63,285 bases of DNA from JAAGZL01 sp050297535 (GTDB lineage Bacteria > Pseudomonadota > Gammaproteobacteria > Chromatiales > Chromatiaceae). The stretch is taken from positions 1-63,285 of the forward strand of contig JBNKSV010000011.1 in assembly GCA_050297535.1 (NCBI GenBank). The letters are read 5' to 3'. Shown here piece by piece: positions 46,491 to 55,292 of the stretch. The notes beneath the pieces were generated by a model. That model worked only from the letters and a program-made list of their open reading frames with translations. It was not told the DNA's origin and ran no database searches. The position numbers and the translations under genes were made by a program. Every line of letters starts with the position of its first letter. Position 1 is the stretch's first letter.

Positions 46491-46826
46491 TTAACCGTAA
46501 CAAGCCTGGGCGGGAAACTCCACATTCAACCCCTTTTGCGCCCAATCTATGATGCCACCACGCAGATTTATCAGATTGTCATAGCCCTGTTGTGCTAAAA
46601 ATCTGCAGGCATGAAAGGAACGTGCCCCACTACGACAATAGAGGACCACATCCTTATCTATGGGGAATTCAGAGATGCGCAAGGGAAGCAGGTGCATCGG
46701 TATATGTAGAGAACCTGGGATAATGCCCTGCATAAGCTCGTCGGCACCTCTAATATCAAGCAAAATAACGCTATTTTCCGATTTAAGCCGTTCAATAAGC
46801 TCTAAACTGTCAATTTCTTTAACCAT
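46491..46826 (-). CDS. Single-domain rhodanese
   Basis: Sulfurtransferase of 111 residues. The active-site loop is CRSGAR with C64; the domain has the expected ILLDIRGADEL and NLRGGIIDW. No signal peptide, so it acts in the cytoplasm. It is the first gene of the rhd-tusA-dsrE2 cluster and would load TusA. The gap of 104 bp to tusA is longer than the others, and the 170 bp upstream is shared with the divergent cysG. Confidence 0.93.
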   Translation of the reverse strand: MVKEIDSLELIERLKSENSVILLDIRGADELMQGIIPGSLHIPMHLLPLRISEFPIDKDVVLYCRSGARSFHACRFLAQQGYDNLINLRGGIIDWAQKGLNVEFPAQACYG

Positions 46827-46996
46827 CTTTTCACCATAATCTAAGGTAGATCGTATTAGTATATTCTAATTATTTTATATATACTAAGGAACAAATGCTA
46901 TTTAAGATTTTCTATCGCCCTATAGTTTGTCGCTTATCCACCCCCATGATAGAGTCCGCCTTCAATCAACAGCAGCATTAGCGAACAGATAGTTAT

Positions 46997-48421
46997 ATGG
47001 ATTTCCTACCGATATTTCTAAACCTGAAACACAAGACCGCCCTGGTAGTAGGCGGGGGCGAAGTTGCCGCCCGCAAGGTATCAATGCTGCTGCAGGCACA
47101 AGCTAAGGTCCGCTTGATATCTCCTGACATCTGCCACAATCTGCAAGTCATGCTGCAAGATGGGGCCATAGAATACGCACAGAGAGAGTTCCAGGACGGA
47201 GATCTTGACGGCTGCACCATCGCCTATGCCGCAACCAATGACCCACAAGCAAACATCATGGTCTCGAAAGCGGCTCAGTCTAAACAACTACCGGTCAACG
47301 TGGTAGATCAACCGGACCTTTGCAGCTTTATCTCACCCTCCATCGTAGACCGCTCCCCGGTGGTGATCGCCGTATCCACAGGCGGTGCCTCTCCGGTGCT
47401 GGCGCGTCTGATAAGGACCAGGCTGGAATCCCTGATCCCGGCTGGCTACGGCAGACTGGCAGACTTGGCACAAAGATTCAGAGAACGGGTAAAGGCACGC
47501 TACGCCAATCCCAGGGAACGTAAGGCCTTCTGGGAGAACGTGCTCAGTCACGGCGTGGCCGAGAGGGTATTCTCAGGCCACATGAAAGAGGCGGATATAG
47601 CCATGGAGAAGGCCCTGGAAAGCCATGATCCGGCCACACCCATGGGCGAGGTCTATCTGGTTGGAGGTGGCCCTGGTGACCCGGACCTGCTCACTTTCCG
47701 CGCCCTGCGCCTGATGCAACAGGCGGATGTGGTGGTCTATGACCGCCTGGTGGCAAAGGCGATCCTGGAGATGACCCGACGCGACGCCGAACGCATCTAC
47801 GTGGGCAAGGAGCGTGACAACCACGCCATGCGGCAGGAAGAGATAAACCAATTACTGGCCAAATTGGCCAAAGAGGGAAAACGGGTGGTGCGTCTCAAAG
47901 GCGGCGACCCCTTTATCTTCGGACGCGGTGGCGAAGAGATCGACACCCTGGCGGAACAAGGCATCCCCTTCCAGGTGGTACCGGCCATCACCGCCGCCTC
48001 CGGATGCGCCGCCTATGCAGGCATCCCCCTAACCCATCGCGATTACGCCCAATCTGTCACCTTTGTAACCGGACACCTGAAAAACGGCACCGTTAATCTC
48101 GATTGGGATCATCTTGCCCAACCCAATCAGACCGTGGTCTTTTACATGGGATTGCATGGTATGCCGATAATAGCCAGCGAACTGATTGCCCGGGGTGTAT
48201 CCCAAGATATGCCGGTAGCACTGGTACAACAAGGGACCACCGAGAAACAGCGGGTATTCACCGGCACCCTGGCAAATATCCAGGAAGTAATAGAGCGGGA
48301 GCAACCAAAGCCACCAACGCTTATAATAGTTGGTGAAGTAGTTAATCTTCAGGAGAAACTGAGCTGGTATAAGTCGCCAAAAGACGGCGAGCAGGGAGCC
48401 ACCTACCAGGGACCGGTGTAA
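46997..48421 (+). CDS. cysG: Sirohaem synthase
   Basis: Trifunctional enzyme that makes sirohaem from uroporphyrinogen III. 474 residues: N-terminal NAD-binding dehydrogenase/ferrochelatase part (ALVVGGGEVAARK at about 15-27, dimerisation helix to 210) and C-terminal uroporphyrinogen methyltransferase (GEVYLVGGGPGDPDLLT at about 217, VVRLKGGDPFIFGRGGEE). Sirohaem is needed for assimilatory and dissimilatory sulfite reductases, which fits the sulfur genes next door. Divergent from the rhodanese gene. Confidence 0.97.
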   Translation: MDFLPIFLNLKHKTALVVGGGEVAARKVSMLLQAQAKVRLISPDICHNLQVMLQDGAIEYAQREFQDGDLDGCTIAYAATNDPQANIMVSKAAQSKQLPVNVVDQPDLCSFISPSIVDRSPVVIAVSTGGASPVLARLIRTRLESLIPAGYGRLADLAQRFRERVKARYANPRERKAFWENVLSHGVAERVFSGHMKEADIAMEKALESHDPATPMGEVYLVGGGPGDPDLLTFRALRLMQQADVVVYDRLVAKAILEMTRRDAERIYVGKERDNHAMRQEEINQLLAKLAKEGKRVVRLKGGDPFIFGRGGEEIDTLAEQGIPFQVVPAITAASGCAAYAGIPLTHRDYAQSVTFVTGHLKNGTVNLDWDHLAQPNQTVVFYMGLHGMPIIASELIARGVSQDMPVALVQQGTTEKQRVFTGTLANIQEVIEREQPKPPTLIIVGEVVNLQEKLSWYKSPKDGEQGATYQGPV

Positions 48422-48443
48422 CAAATTGAATTTGAGACATAGA

Positions 48444-48929
48444 ATGATGAGCACAACCTCCGCGCACCTGAACAAGACCCCGACCCTACCACGCCCTCTA
48501 GCCCTGCCACTGGCCTTGATACCGCCCCTGGCCCACAGCAGCGTAATGACTGCGCTCCTTAATCGTCTGTTTGCGGCGGAACTCGCGGATGGCGAGATGG
48601 ACTTCCTGGACGGTCGGGTTGCCCTGATCCGTGTGCGGGACGCCAGGATCAGTTATTACCTAACACTGAAACACGGCAAGCTCAGGGCCGCTCCAGCCGG
48701 GGCCAAAGATGACGTCAGCATCGAAGGCGATATCTACGATTTCATGCTGCTGGCCACCCGCCGGGAAGACCCTGACACCCTCTTCTTCAACCGACGTCTG
48801 CGCCTTGGGGGGGACACCGAGCTAGGACTATATATAAAGAACTTCCTGGACTCACTGGAGTTTGAAGAGAGATTGGGGCCGCTGCTTAAAATCTTGCACG
48901 AGGCTACAAGATTCATCGGCCGCAACTAA
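48444..48929 (+). CDS. ubiT: UbiT-like SCP2-domain accessory factor of ubiquinone synthesis
   Basis: SCP2-type lipid-binding protein like E. coli UbiT (YhbT), which supports oxygen-independent ubiquinone synthesis with UbiU and UbiV. Start at the ATG at 48444; a TTG at 48426 is possible. 161 residues, with DGEMDFLDGRVALIRVRD, the GDIYDFMLLATRREDPDTLFFNRRLRLGGDTELGLYIKNFLDSLE block that marks UbiT, and no membrane segment. It follows cysG by 22 bp. ubiU and ubiV are not in the window. Confidence 0.88.
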   Translation: MMSTTSAHLNKTPTLPRPLALPLALIPPLAHSSVMTALLNRLFAAELADGEMDFLDGRVALIRVRDARISYYLTLKHGKLRAAPAGAKDDVSIEGDIYDFMLLATRREDPDTLFFNRRLRLGGDTELGLYIKNFLDSLEFEERLGPLLKILHEATRFIGRN

Positions 48930-49028
48930 CAGCCAGGACGGACGCCCACAGCTTTTCCCACTAGAATACTCGGAATTCCTGGCCTAGACTTTCCTACATC
49001 AGCAATTAAAAGAGCGGAGGAAAAGAAC

Positions 49029-49646
49029 ATGGCCCGCAAGGTCCTACACATTGACGCCAGCGCCCGCGGCGCAAATTCCGAATCCATACGACTGACCAAC
49101 GAATTCCTGGAGCGCTGGCACGCGGCAAATCCTCAGGATGTCATCATTCATCGAGATATCGTCGATAAACCCTTGCCCCATGTAGACAGCATATTCCTGG
49201 ACGGCCTTATGACACCGGAAGCGGAACGCACTCCAGAACAGCAACAGGCGGTAACCAGATCGGATGAACTCATAAATGAATTTCTAACTGCCGATGTCCT
49301 GGTTCTGGGGGTACCTATGTACAACTTTGGCATCCCCTCCACACTGAAGGCCTGGCTAGACCACATATCCATAGCGGGACGCACCTTCCAATACACCGCG
49401 ACAGGGCCAAAGGGATTGGTCAGCAATAAACCGGTCTACATCCTGAGCACCAGAGGCGGGGTTTATGACGACAGCCCCATGGAACACCAGACCAGCTATC
49501 TCAAGACCATGTTCGGCTTTTTCGGTATTGAGGATATCCATATAATCCAGGCGCAAGGCCTGAATCTCTCTCCAGAAGGTAGAGAGAAAAGCATTACGGA
49601 TGCCATAGCCCATATCAAAGAGGCAGTGGAGACGGCCACGGCCTGA
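49029..49646 (+). CDS. azoR: FMN-dependent NADH-azoreductase
   Basis: Flavodoxin-like quinone and azo reductase, 205 residues. VLHIDASARGANSESIRLT holds the FMN phosphate-binding region, and VPMYNFGIPSTLKAWLDHISIAGRTF is the family core. A good ribosome site (GGAGGAAAAG) precedes the ATG. The pirin gene follows after 9 bp, so the two are probably co-transcribed as a stress or quinone-related unit. Confidence 0.93.
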   Translation: MARKVLHIDASARGANSESIRLTNEFLERWHAANPQDVIIHRDIVDKPLPHVDSIFLDGLMTPEAERTPEQQQAVTRSDELINEFLTADVLVLGVPMYNFGIPSTLKAWLDHISIAGRTFQYTATGPKGLVSNKPVYILSTRGGVYDDSPMEHQTSYLKTMFGFFGIEDIHIIQAQGLNLSPEGREKSITDAIAHIKEAVETATA

Positions 49647-49655
49647 GAAAAGATC

Positions 49656-50528
49656 ATGTCCTCCGCAATAACAAGACCCCGCAAGATCAAACAGATCATC
49701 AACGGCAGCGAAACACATGATGGCGCCGGGGTACGACTAAAACGTATGTTCCCATCCCCCGGACTGCGTATGCTTGACCCTTTTCTGCTGCTGGACGTAT
49801 TTGGTTCCGACAATCCTGACGAATACCTCGCGGGATTCCCTCCTCACCCTCACAGGGGATTTGAGACAGTCACCTATTTACTGGCAGGCCAAGTTAGACA
49901 CCGCGACAGCGCCGGACACACCGGGGTGGTGAAGGCTGGAGGAGTGCAGTGGATGACCGCAGCCAGAGGCGCCCTGCACTCGGAGATGCCCGAACAAGAG
50001 AACGGCCTGCTGCATGGGTTCCAGCTATGGGTCAATCTGCCGGCTGCACGCAAGATGGATCAACCCACTTACCAGGAATTTGCTCCAGAACAGATCAAAC
50101 AGGAAAAACTCGACGACGGTACGGTAATCAGGGTGATCACCGGACAAACCCCGAACGGGACCAACGGTCCGGTGACCGGCATAGCCACAGATGCAACCTA
50201 TCTGGACATCACCCTGCCTGCCCTTGCCGCCTATAGCCACCCTATACCGGCAGAATATAACGCCTTCATCTACCTCATCTCCGGTTCTCTGCAACTGGGA
50301 GATGACAAACAGATAGTCCCAGGCCAACTGGCCGTGTTTGCTGATGGAGATGGTATAGAGATAAGGGCAGCAACAGATAGCCGTCTTTTATTGATAGCAG
50401 GCCGCCCCATCGGTGAGCCGGTCGCAAGACAGGGGCCATTCGTAATGAACACAGACGCAGAGATACGGCAAGCCTATCAGGATTTCGAGAATGGGTTGTT
50501 TGGGCACCTTGACAGTGATAATGGGTAG
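49656..50528 (+). CDS. Pirin-family protein
   Basis: Two-domain cupin protein, 290 residues. The N-terminal cupin has the metal-binding pattern with FPPHPHRGFETVTYLLAGQVRHRDSAGH, where the histidines and glutamate bind iron; the C-terminal pirin domain follows from about 175. Bacterial pirins include quercetin dioxygenases and regulators of pyruvate metabolism, so the activity is open. Co-directional with azoR. Confidence 0.92.
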   Translation: MSSAITRPRKIKQIINGSETHDGAGVRLKRMFPSPGLRMLDPFLLLDVFGSDNPDEYLAGFPPHPHRGFETVTYLLAGQVRHRDSAGHTGVVKAGGVQWMTAARGALHSEMPEQENGLLHGFQLWVNLPAARKMDQPTYQEFAPEQIKQEKLDDGTVIRVITGQTPNGTNGPVTGIATDATYLDITLPALAAYSHPIPAEYNAFIYLISGSLQLGDDKQIVPGQLAVFADGDGIEIRAATDSRLLLIAGRPIGEPVARQGPFVMNTDAEIRQAYQDFENGLFGHLDSDNG

Positions 50529-50573
50529 TTAGACCCAACAACCGACACAAGTAACTAACTTGCCCATCCAGAA

Positions 50574-51176
50574 CTAAGCGATCCTCCCAAGATATTCCGA
50601 CATGTACCGCTGCACCCCTGCGGCATCTCTGTTTCGTAACACCTCTTCCCCGAACAGGCTGTTACCGACCCCAACCGCCTCAGCGCCAGCATCCAGGAAC
50701 TCCCGCAGATTATCCAGCTTCACCCCGCCTACCGCCACCAGACGCACATCCTCTAATGGACCCAGCAGGTCTTTGATGTATTTGGGACCGGGACAGGGAA
50801 ACACCTTCACCATATCGGCCCCGGCGCTCCAGGCTTGATAGACCTCGGTAGGTGTCAGCGCCCCGGCCACGATCGGCACTTCGCACCTTCTCGCATAGGC
50901 GATTACATCCACATCCACATTCGGGGTCACCAGAAACATAGCTCCGGCATCTATGGCCACCCTGGCCTCCGGCAGGTTACGCACCGTGCCCATGCCCAGA
51001 AAGCACCCCTCCGGAACCAGATGCATATTCTGCCGCAACATATCCGGAGCGCCCGGGGTGTTCATAGTCACCTCAATCGCCTGCAACCCGGCCTGAAAAG
51101 AAACATCCAGCAACTGCGGAAAGAAGTCCGGCTCTACTCCGCGCAATATTCCGATCACAGGCACATTTAATCGCAT
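50574..51176 (-). CDS. KDPG/KHG-type aldolase
   Basis: Class I aldolase of the Eda/KDPG family. Start set at the ATG at 51176 (MRLNVPVIGILRGVEPDFF), since the longer frame to 51242 runs through the REP sequence. 200 residues; the glutamate in AIEVTMNTPGAP, VTPNVDVDVIAYA and the lysine in MVKVFPCPGPKYIKDLLGP (Schiff-base lysine) are present. No other Entner-Doudoroff genes adjoin, so KDPG, KHG or a related 2-keto sugar acid may be the substrate. Confidence 0.88.
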   Translation of the reverse strand: MRLNVPVIGILRGVEPDFFPQLLDVSFQAGLQAIEVTMNTPGAPDMLRQNMHLVPEGCFLGMGTVRNLPEARVAIDAGAMFLVTPNVDVDVIAYARRCEVPIVAGALTPTEVYQAWSAGADMVKVFPCPGPKYIKDLLGPLEDVRLVAVGGVKLDNLREFLDAGAEAVGVGNSLFGEEVLRNRDAAGVQRYMSEYLGRIA

Positions 51177-51204
51177 AACCGCATCTCCAAAATCAATCTT
51201 AATC

Positions 51205-51271
51205 TGTAGGAGCCCGCTCCTGCGGGCGATAAATATTGCCACTAAATCGCCCAGAGGACTGGGCTCCTACA
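51205..51271. repeat. REP doublet (inverted pair of extragenic palindromes)
   Basis: Two inverted halves, TGTAGGAGCCC (51205-51215) and GGGCTCCTACA (51261-51271), form a perfect 11-bp stem. Each half also folds on itself: GCCCGC-TCCT-GCGGGC (51212-51227) and GCCCAG-AGGA-CTGGGC (51249-51264). GTAGGAGC followed by a short GC hairpin is the form of Pseudomonas-type REP elements, here as a REPIN-like pair in the intergenic gap between the aldolase and the glycosyltransferase. It is the only copy seen in the window, and no REP-associated transposase is present. Confidence 0.8.
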
Positions 51272-51337
51272 ATAGGTTTGTGTCTTCACCTCATACAGAT
51301 CATTCTATCTGCCAGGAAGGACATATAGAATCACTGT

Positions 51338-52174
51338 ATGAATATCTCCGTAATCATCCCCACCTATAACCGCGCCCATGTTCTGGCCAGGGCGGTTCAA
51401 TCCGTCATAGATCAGACCCTGTCGGCGCAGGAGATCATCGTCGTGGATGACGGCTCCACTGACAACACAGCGGAGCTAATGGCCAGACAATTCCCCCAAT
51501 GCATCTACATCCAACAACCTAACCTGGGGGTAAGCGCAGCACGCAACACAGGGATAAAGGCCGCAAATGGAGACTGGCTGGCGTTCCTTGATTCTGATGA
51601 TGAATGGCTCCCAACAAAACTAGAGGCCCAGCGTAATCTGTTGCAACAACAACCGGACATCCGCATCTGTCACACCGAAGAGATATGGATCCGCAACGGC
51701 AAGCGGGTAAACCAGATGCACAAACACGCCAAGAGCGGCGGCCACATCTTTCAGAAATGTCTCCCCCTGTGCGTAATCTCCCCCTCCTCCGTACTCATCC
51801 AGCGCTCGCTGTTTGACGAAGTCGGCCTGTTTGACGAACAACTCCCGGCCTGCGAGGACTACGATCTCTGGCTAAGGATCTGCGCCACCCATCCGATAGC
51901 ATTTGTGGAACAACCACAGATAAAAAAATACGGCGGACACGCAGACCAGCTCTCCCAACGCCACTGGGGCATGGACCGATTTCGCATCAAAGCGCTGGAA
52001 AAAATCATCGCATCCGGCCGACTGGATGATGCCGACAGAGGCGCCGTTGTACAGACCTTAATCAGCAAAGTGGAGATATTGGCACAAGGAGCAAGGAAGC
52101 GCGGCAAGAATAAAGAGGCGGATGGTTACCTGGAGATAAGGAATAAATATTTCATAGAGGAACCATATTCCTGA
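51338..52174 (+). CDS. Family 2 glycosyltransferase
   Basis: Inverting GT-A glycosyltransferase, 278 residues. VIIPTYNRAHVLARAVQSVIDQT at the start, VVDDGSTDNTAELM, and FLDSDDEWLP carrying the DxD metal site at about 86-88. No membrane segment. It probably adds a sugar to a cell-surface polysaccharide or protein, but no partner gene lies nearby to say which. Single gene, with a 116-bp gap to the next. Confidence 0.92.
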   Translation: MNISVIIPTYNRAHVLARAVQSVIDQTLSAQEIIVVDDGSTDNTAELMARQFPQCIYIQQPNLGVSAARNTGIKAANGDWLAFLDSDDEWLPTKLEAQRNLLQQQPDIRICHTEEIWIRNGKRVNQMHKHAKSGGHIFQKCLPLCVISPSSVLIQRSLFDEVGLFDEQLPACEDYDLWLRICATHPIAFVEQPQIKKYGGHADQLSQRHWGMDRFRIKALEKIIASGRLDDADRGAVVQTLISKVEILAQGARKRGKNKEADGYLEIRNKYFIEEPYS

Positions 52175-52290
52175 CAACCAACACCTTTCGTAAATAACCC
52201 GCATCCATATTGCAATTCTGCCCAACTTATTTGAGGATTAAGCAACTACAATAACAATCATAAATCCTTAACGATAATTAGCGGGTAATA

Positions 52291-53352
52291 ATGAAACTTA
52301 AATATACCTTTGGCAGACAGAGGAGCAGCCTGGGATACGGATCACGGCTAATACTTATTGTTTCGATACATATAGTTATCATTGCCCTCAACGGCTACAT
52401 CGCATACCACGGCATCAATATAATGAAATTCGATGCCGAAGTTATAAATAAAACCGGGGTAATCAGAGGGAACGCGCAAAAGGTATGCAAATTAGAGTTG
52501 AGCGGCATTCCTGACGACGATGAGATCTATCAGATTAACGCGATATTCGAAGATTTCCTAAATTTCGATAAACAGATTCTTGGCTCCAGAAATATGGAGA
52601 GCTTTATATTAAGATTGCAACAGTTACAGAAAGAGTGGATCACTTTAAAAAAACATATACACGAATACCGCAAAGACAAGAGCGAAGTAAACAACAGCAA
52701 GTTGCTGGAAAATAGCGAAAGATTCTGGGATTCAGCTAACCTGACTGTCGGACTGGCGCAAGAACTTTCCGAATCAAAACTCTCAACATTTAGATTGATG
52801 TTTGCGGTATTTTTCATTGATTTCCTACTTATCATAGCGATCATCCTTCTCATAAACTCCATAGTACGAAATAATCTGGAAAAAATAACGCGCACCGACA
52901 GCCTAACTGGTATAAACAATCGAACCGTCTACAACGAACACATCTCCTTAGAAATGGAGCGCAGCATACGCTACGGAGACACGTTTTCATTATTGTTAAT
53001 TGACATAGATTTCTTCAAAAATATTAATGACTCATATGGGCACGACGAGGGTGACAGGGTCTTAATATCTTTTTGCAATCTAATTCTGGAAAGCACCAGA
53101 AAAAGCGATGTTTTCTGCCGATTTGGCGGCGAAGAATTCGTTATTATTGCAACACACACCGACGCAGAGAATGCTCTAAAGCTTGCCAACAATCTTTGCA
53201 ATAAGGTACGACAAAACATGAATGGCATTACAATAAGCATCGGCATAACAGAGTGGAAAATTGGAGACACCAAAAACTCCGTATTTAAGCGCGCGGATGA
53301 GGCTATGTATAAATCCAAAAGAGAAGGACGCGACCGAGCTACTCTTGCGTAA
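52291..53352 (+). CDS. Membrane diguanylate cyclase
   Basis: Makes cyclic-di-GMP from GTP. 353 residues: membrane helix (about 20-40), a helical periplasmic domain of about 125 residues that starts VINKTGVIRGNAQKV, second helix (about 168-190), and GGDEF domain (about 197-350). The motif is FGGEEF with RKSD five residues before it, so catalysis and product inhibition are both expected. The periplasmic opening resembles the helical sensor of some chemoreceptors and cyclases that have an NKTG-IRG motif. The ATG has GGGTAA upstream. A-T rich compared with neighbours. Confidence 0.93.
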   Translation: MKLKYTFGRQRSSLGYGSRLILIVSIHIVIIALNGYIAYHGINIMKFDAEVINKTGVIRGNAQKVCKLELSGIPDDDEIYQINAIFEDFLNFDKQILGSRNMESFILRLQQLQKEWITLKKHIHEYRKDKSEVNNSKLLENSERFWDSANLTVGLAQELSESKLSTFRLMFAVFFIDFLLIIAIILLINSIVRNNLEKITRTDSLTGINNRTVYNEHISLEMERSIRYGDTFSLLLIDIDFFKNINDSYGHDEGDRVLISFCNLILESTRKSDVFCRFGGEEFVIIATHTDAENALKLANNLCNKVRQNMNGITISIGITEWKIGDTKNSVFKRADEAMYKSKREGRDRATLA

Positions 53353-53424
53353 AACCTATATATTTTAAGAATACACATAAACAAAACACGATTTAAATAT
53401 CAAAGATATGTTCTACGCAATAAA

Positions 53425-53985
53425 ATGAACCTAGAATTTCAACTAACCCGCAAAGAATACCGTGAATTCGTGAAATTCACTTACGCCCGCATGCTGCGTA
53501 TCGGTAAGGGACAAATAAAGTTCCAGGCCTTGAATCTTATGACCTGGATCTTCATCGGCATCTTCCTCACCGGCATGTACAACTTCATTCAAACATACGA
53601 CGGGTTCTATGACATACCCTTGTTCATTTCCTTATCCGCCCTGGCTATTGCCGGTATATTGTTCGGTTGTGTTGCAATCTATCAGCGCAGATTCTTTTTT
53701 CATTACTCCATAGCAGATGATGGCCACCTGTTAAAAAAACAGAGTGCAAGCATTACGGACGATTCCATCGACATCACCACCAGCGACTCGCGCCAATCAT
53801 ATTCATGGAGCGCCATCCAAGGGAAAGAGTACTCGAAAGAATTGGTTTATCTGTTCCTAGATAATAGTCAAGCCCTACTATTTCCAAGACGGGCGTTTGC
53901 GAGTACCGAACAGTTTGAGGAGTTTATGTCGCTGATAGACAGCAATATACGTCCAAAGGAGAATGCGGTTTGGGCGTCAACATAA
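53425..53985 (+). CDS. YcxB-like membrane protein
   Basis: Two-helix membrane protein of 186 residues, helices at about 38-58 and 67-87, followed by a cytoplasmic beta-rich part (DGHLLKKQSASITDDSIDIT, WSAIQGKEYSKELVYLFLDNSQALLFPRRAF) that is the YcxB-like pattern. The function of this family is unknown. The next gene starts within its last codons, so the two are co-expressed. Confidence 0.8.
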   Translation: MNLEFQLTRKEYREFVKFTYARMLRIGKGQIKFQALNLMTWIFIGIFLTGMYNFIQTYDGFYDIPLFISLSALAIAGILFGCVAIYQRRFFFHYSIADDGHLLKKQSASITDDSIDITTSDSRQSYSWSAIQGKEYSKELVYLFLDNSQALLFPRRAFASTEQFEEFMSLIDSNIRPKENAVWAST

Positions 53986-54476
53986 CGCAGGTAGAAACTA
54001 ACGACGATATCAATGCCGTCGCTACTCTGGCTCGAGCAATCTGGACCCAGCACTTCACCCCGATCATAGGCGCATCCCAGGTCGATCATATGCTGAGCAA
54101 ATTCCAAAGCGCCGAGGCAATAGAGGGGCAAATTGCTGATGGATGGGAGTATTACCTGATCGGTTCAGGTGATACCTGGTACGGTTACACCGGCCTGGTT
54201 CCGGACACAGAAAATAGCAGGATGCTACTCAGCAAGCTCTATCTTCTGAGCAATGCCCGCGGCAAAGGATTGGGAAAGGCTCTCCTGGGGTTTATTGAAA
54301 ACATATCTGTCACCAAGGGATGCCAGACTATATGGTTAACGGTAAATCGCTTCAATGACACGACCATCGCATGGTATAAACGCCGTGGTTTCGTCATAGT
54401 CGATGAGGTGAAAAAGGATATAGGCGACGGATTCTTTATGGATGATTTCATCATGGAAAAGCAGATCCACGCGTAA
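53970..54476 (+). CDS. GNAT-family N-acetyltransferase
   Basis: Acetyl-CoA-dependent acetyltransferase, 168 residues, TTG start at 53970 with AAGGAG 9 bases upstream, overlapping the YcxB-like gene by 16 bp. LYLLSNARGKGLGKALLGFIE is the acetyl-CoA-binding motif (RGxGxG), and TIAWYKRRGFVIVDEVKKDIGDGFFMDDFIMEK is the usual GNAT end. The substrate is unknown. Confidence 0.88.
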   Translation: MGVNITQVETNDDINAVATLARAIWTQHFTPIIGASQVDHMLSKFQSAEAIEGQIADGWEYYLIGSGDTWYGYTGLVPDTENSRMLLSKLYLLSNARGKGLGKALLGFIENISVTKGCQTIWLTVNRFNDTTIAWYKRRGFVIVDEVKKDIGDGFFMDDFIMEKQIHA

Positions 54477-54526
54477 TCACCTAAACATAGTCTACGGCTA
54501 CAACATCCACACCCAGATAAAATAAT

Positions 54527-55213
54527 TCAGAACAACCCAATACTTTGCGGTGCCGCTATGGTAGACAACCGCTCCGCATCCAGAATACTAATAGCCCCTC
54601 GCCGCGTGGATACCAACCCCTGCGAAGTAAAACCACGCATCAGCCTGGCAATGACCTCACGTGTGGTGCCTAGGTGTCCTGCAAGTGTCTGCTGGGTCAT
54701 GGCCACCACGCCCTCGTCCGAGGCATTGTTGAGAAGGAAACTGGCCAGACGTTGATCCAGATTACAGGAGTGTATCTGTTCCAGTTCATCCATCAGACGG
54801 AACACCAAAGTAGAGAGCGCAGTGACGGTCAGATCCTGTACTGCGTCCTCTTTCTCGAACAGACGGCGATAGAGCGAACCCGGAATCACCGCCACATCGG
54901 TATCGCCGGACGCCTCCACCCAGGCCGGATAACGTAGGTCGTTGAACAGGCAGTTGAGCGCCAGGACACAGGTCTCGCCCGGACGAATAAAATAGAGTGT
55001 GGCTTCGGTACCTTGCGGCGTGTAGGTAAAGACTCGCAACTGCCCGCGCAACACCAGGTAGGCCCCGGATACGGACTGCCCCTTGTGGATCACCGCTGTC
55101 GGCTTCTTGAACACGGCATGTTGAATCTCGCGCTCCAACATCCGCACGCCCTCGGACGAGAGGCGCAGAAAATCGGTCACCGTCTGAAAACTTTCCGAGC
55201 CGATAGATACCAT
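54527..55213 (-). CDS. Crp/Fnr-family transcriptional regulator
   Basis: Regulator with a cyclic-nucleotide-type effector domain and a C-terminal winged helix. Start at the ATG at 55213 (AAGGA, 9 bases); ATG 55219 is the alternative, and the open frame to 55324 overlaps the peroxidase gene. About 228 residues: the sensory beta-roll (IHKGQSVSGAYLVLRGQL, PGETCVLALNCLF), a dimer helix, and the helix-turn-helix TQQTLAGHLGTTREVIARLMRGF, where R-E-x-x-A-R replaces the ExxSR of FNR. The N-terminal cysteine cluster of FNR is absent; two cysteines lie in the beta-roll. It is the third gene after the DUF4242 protein and the dihaem peroxidase and probably controls them. Confidence 0.9.
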   Translation of the reverse strand: MVSIGSESFQTVTDFLRLSSEGVRMLEREIQHAVFKKPTAVIHKGQSVSGAYLVLRGQLRVFTYTPQGTEATLYFIRPGETCVLALNCLFNDLRYPAWVEASGDTDVAVIPGSLYRRLFEKEDAVQDLTVTALSTLVFRLMDELEQIHSCNLDQRLASFLLNNASDEGVVAMTQQTLAGHLGTTREVIARLMRGFTSQGLVSTRRGAISILDAERLSTIAAPQSIGLF

Positions 55214-55292
55214 GCGCATAATTCCTTCAATCGATATTATGCGAGTATCACATATCTCTACTCCCTGGCAAAGGGTCTGCATTATCCTGCTT

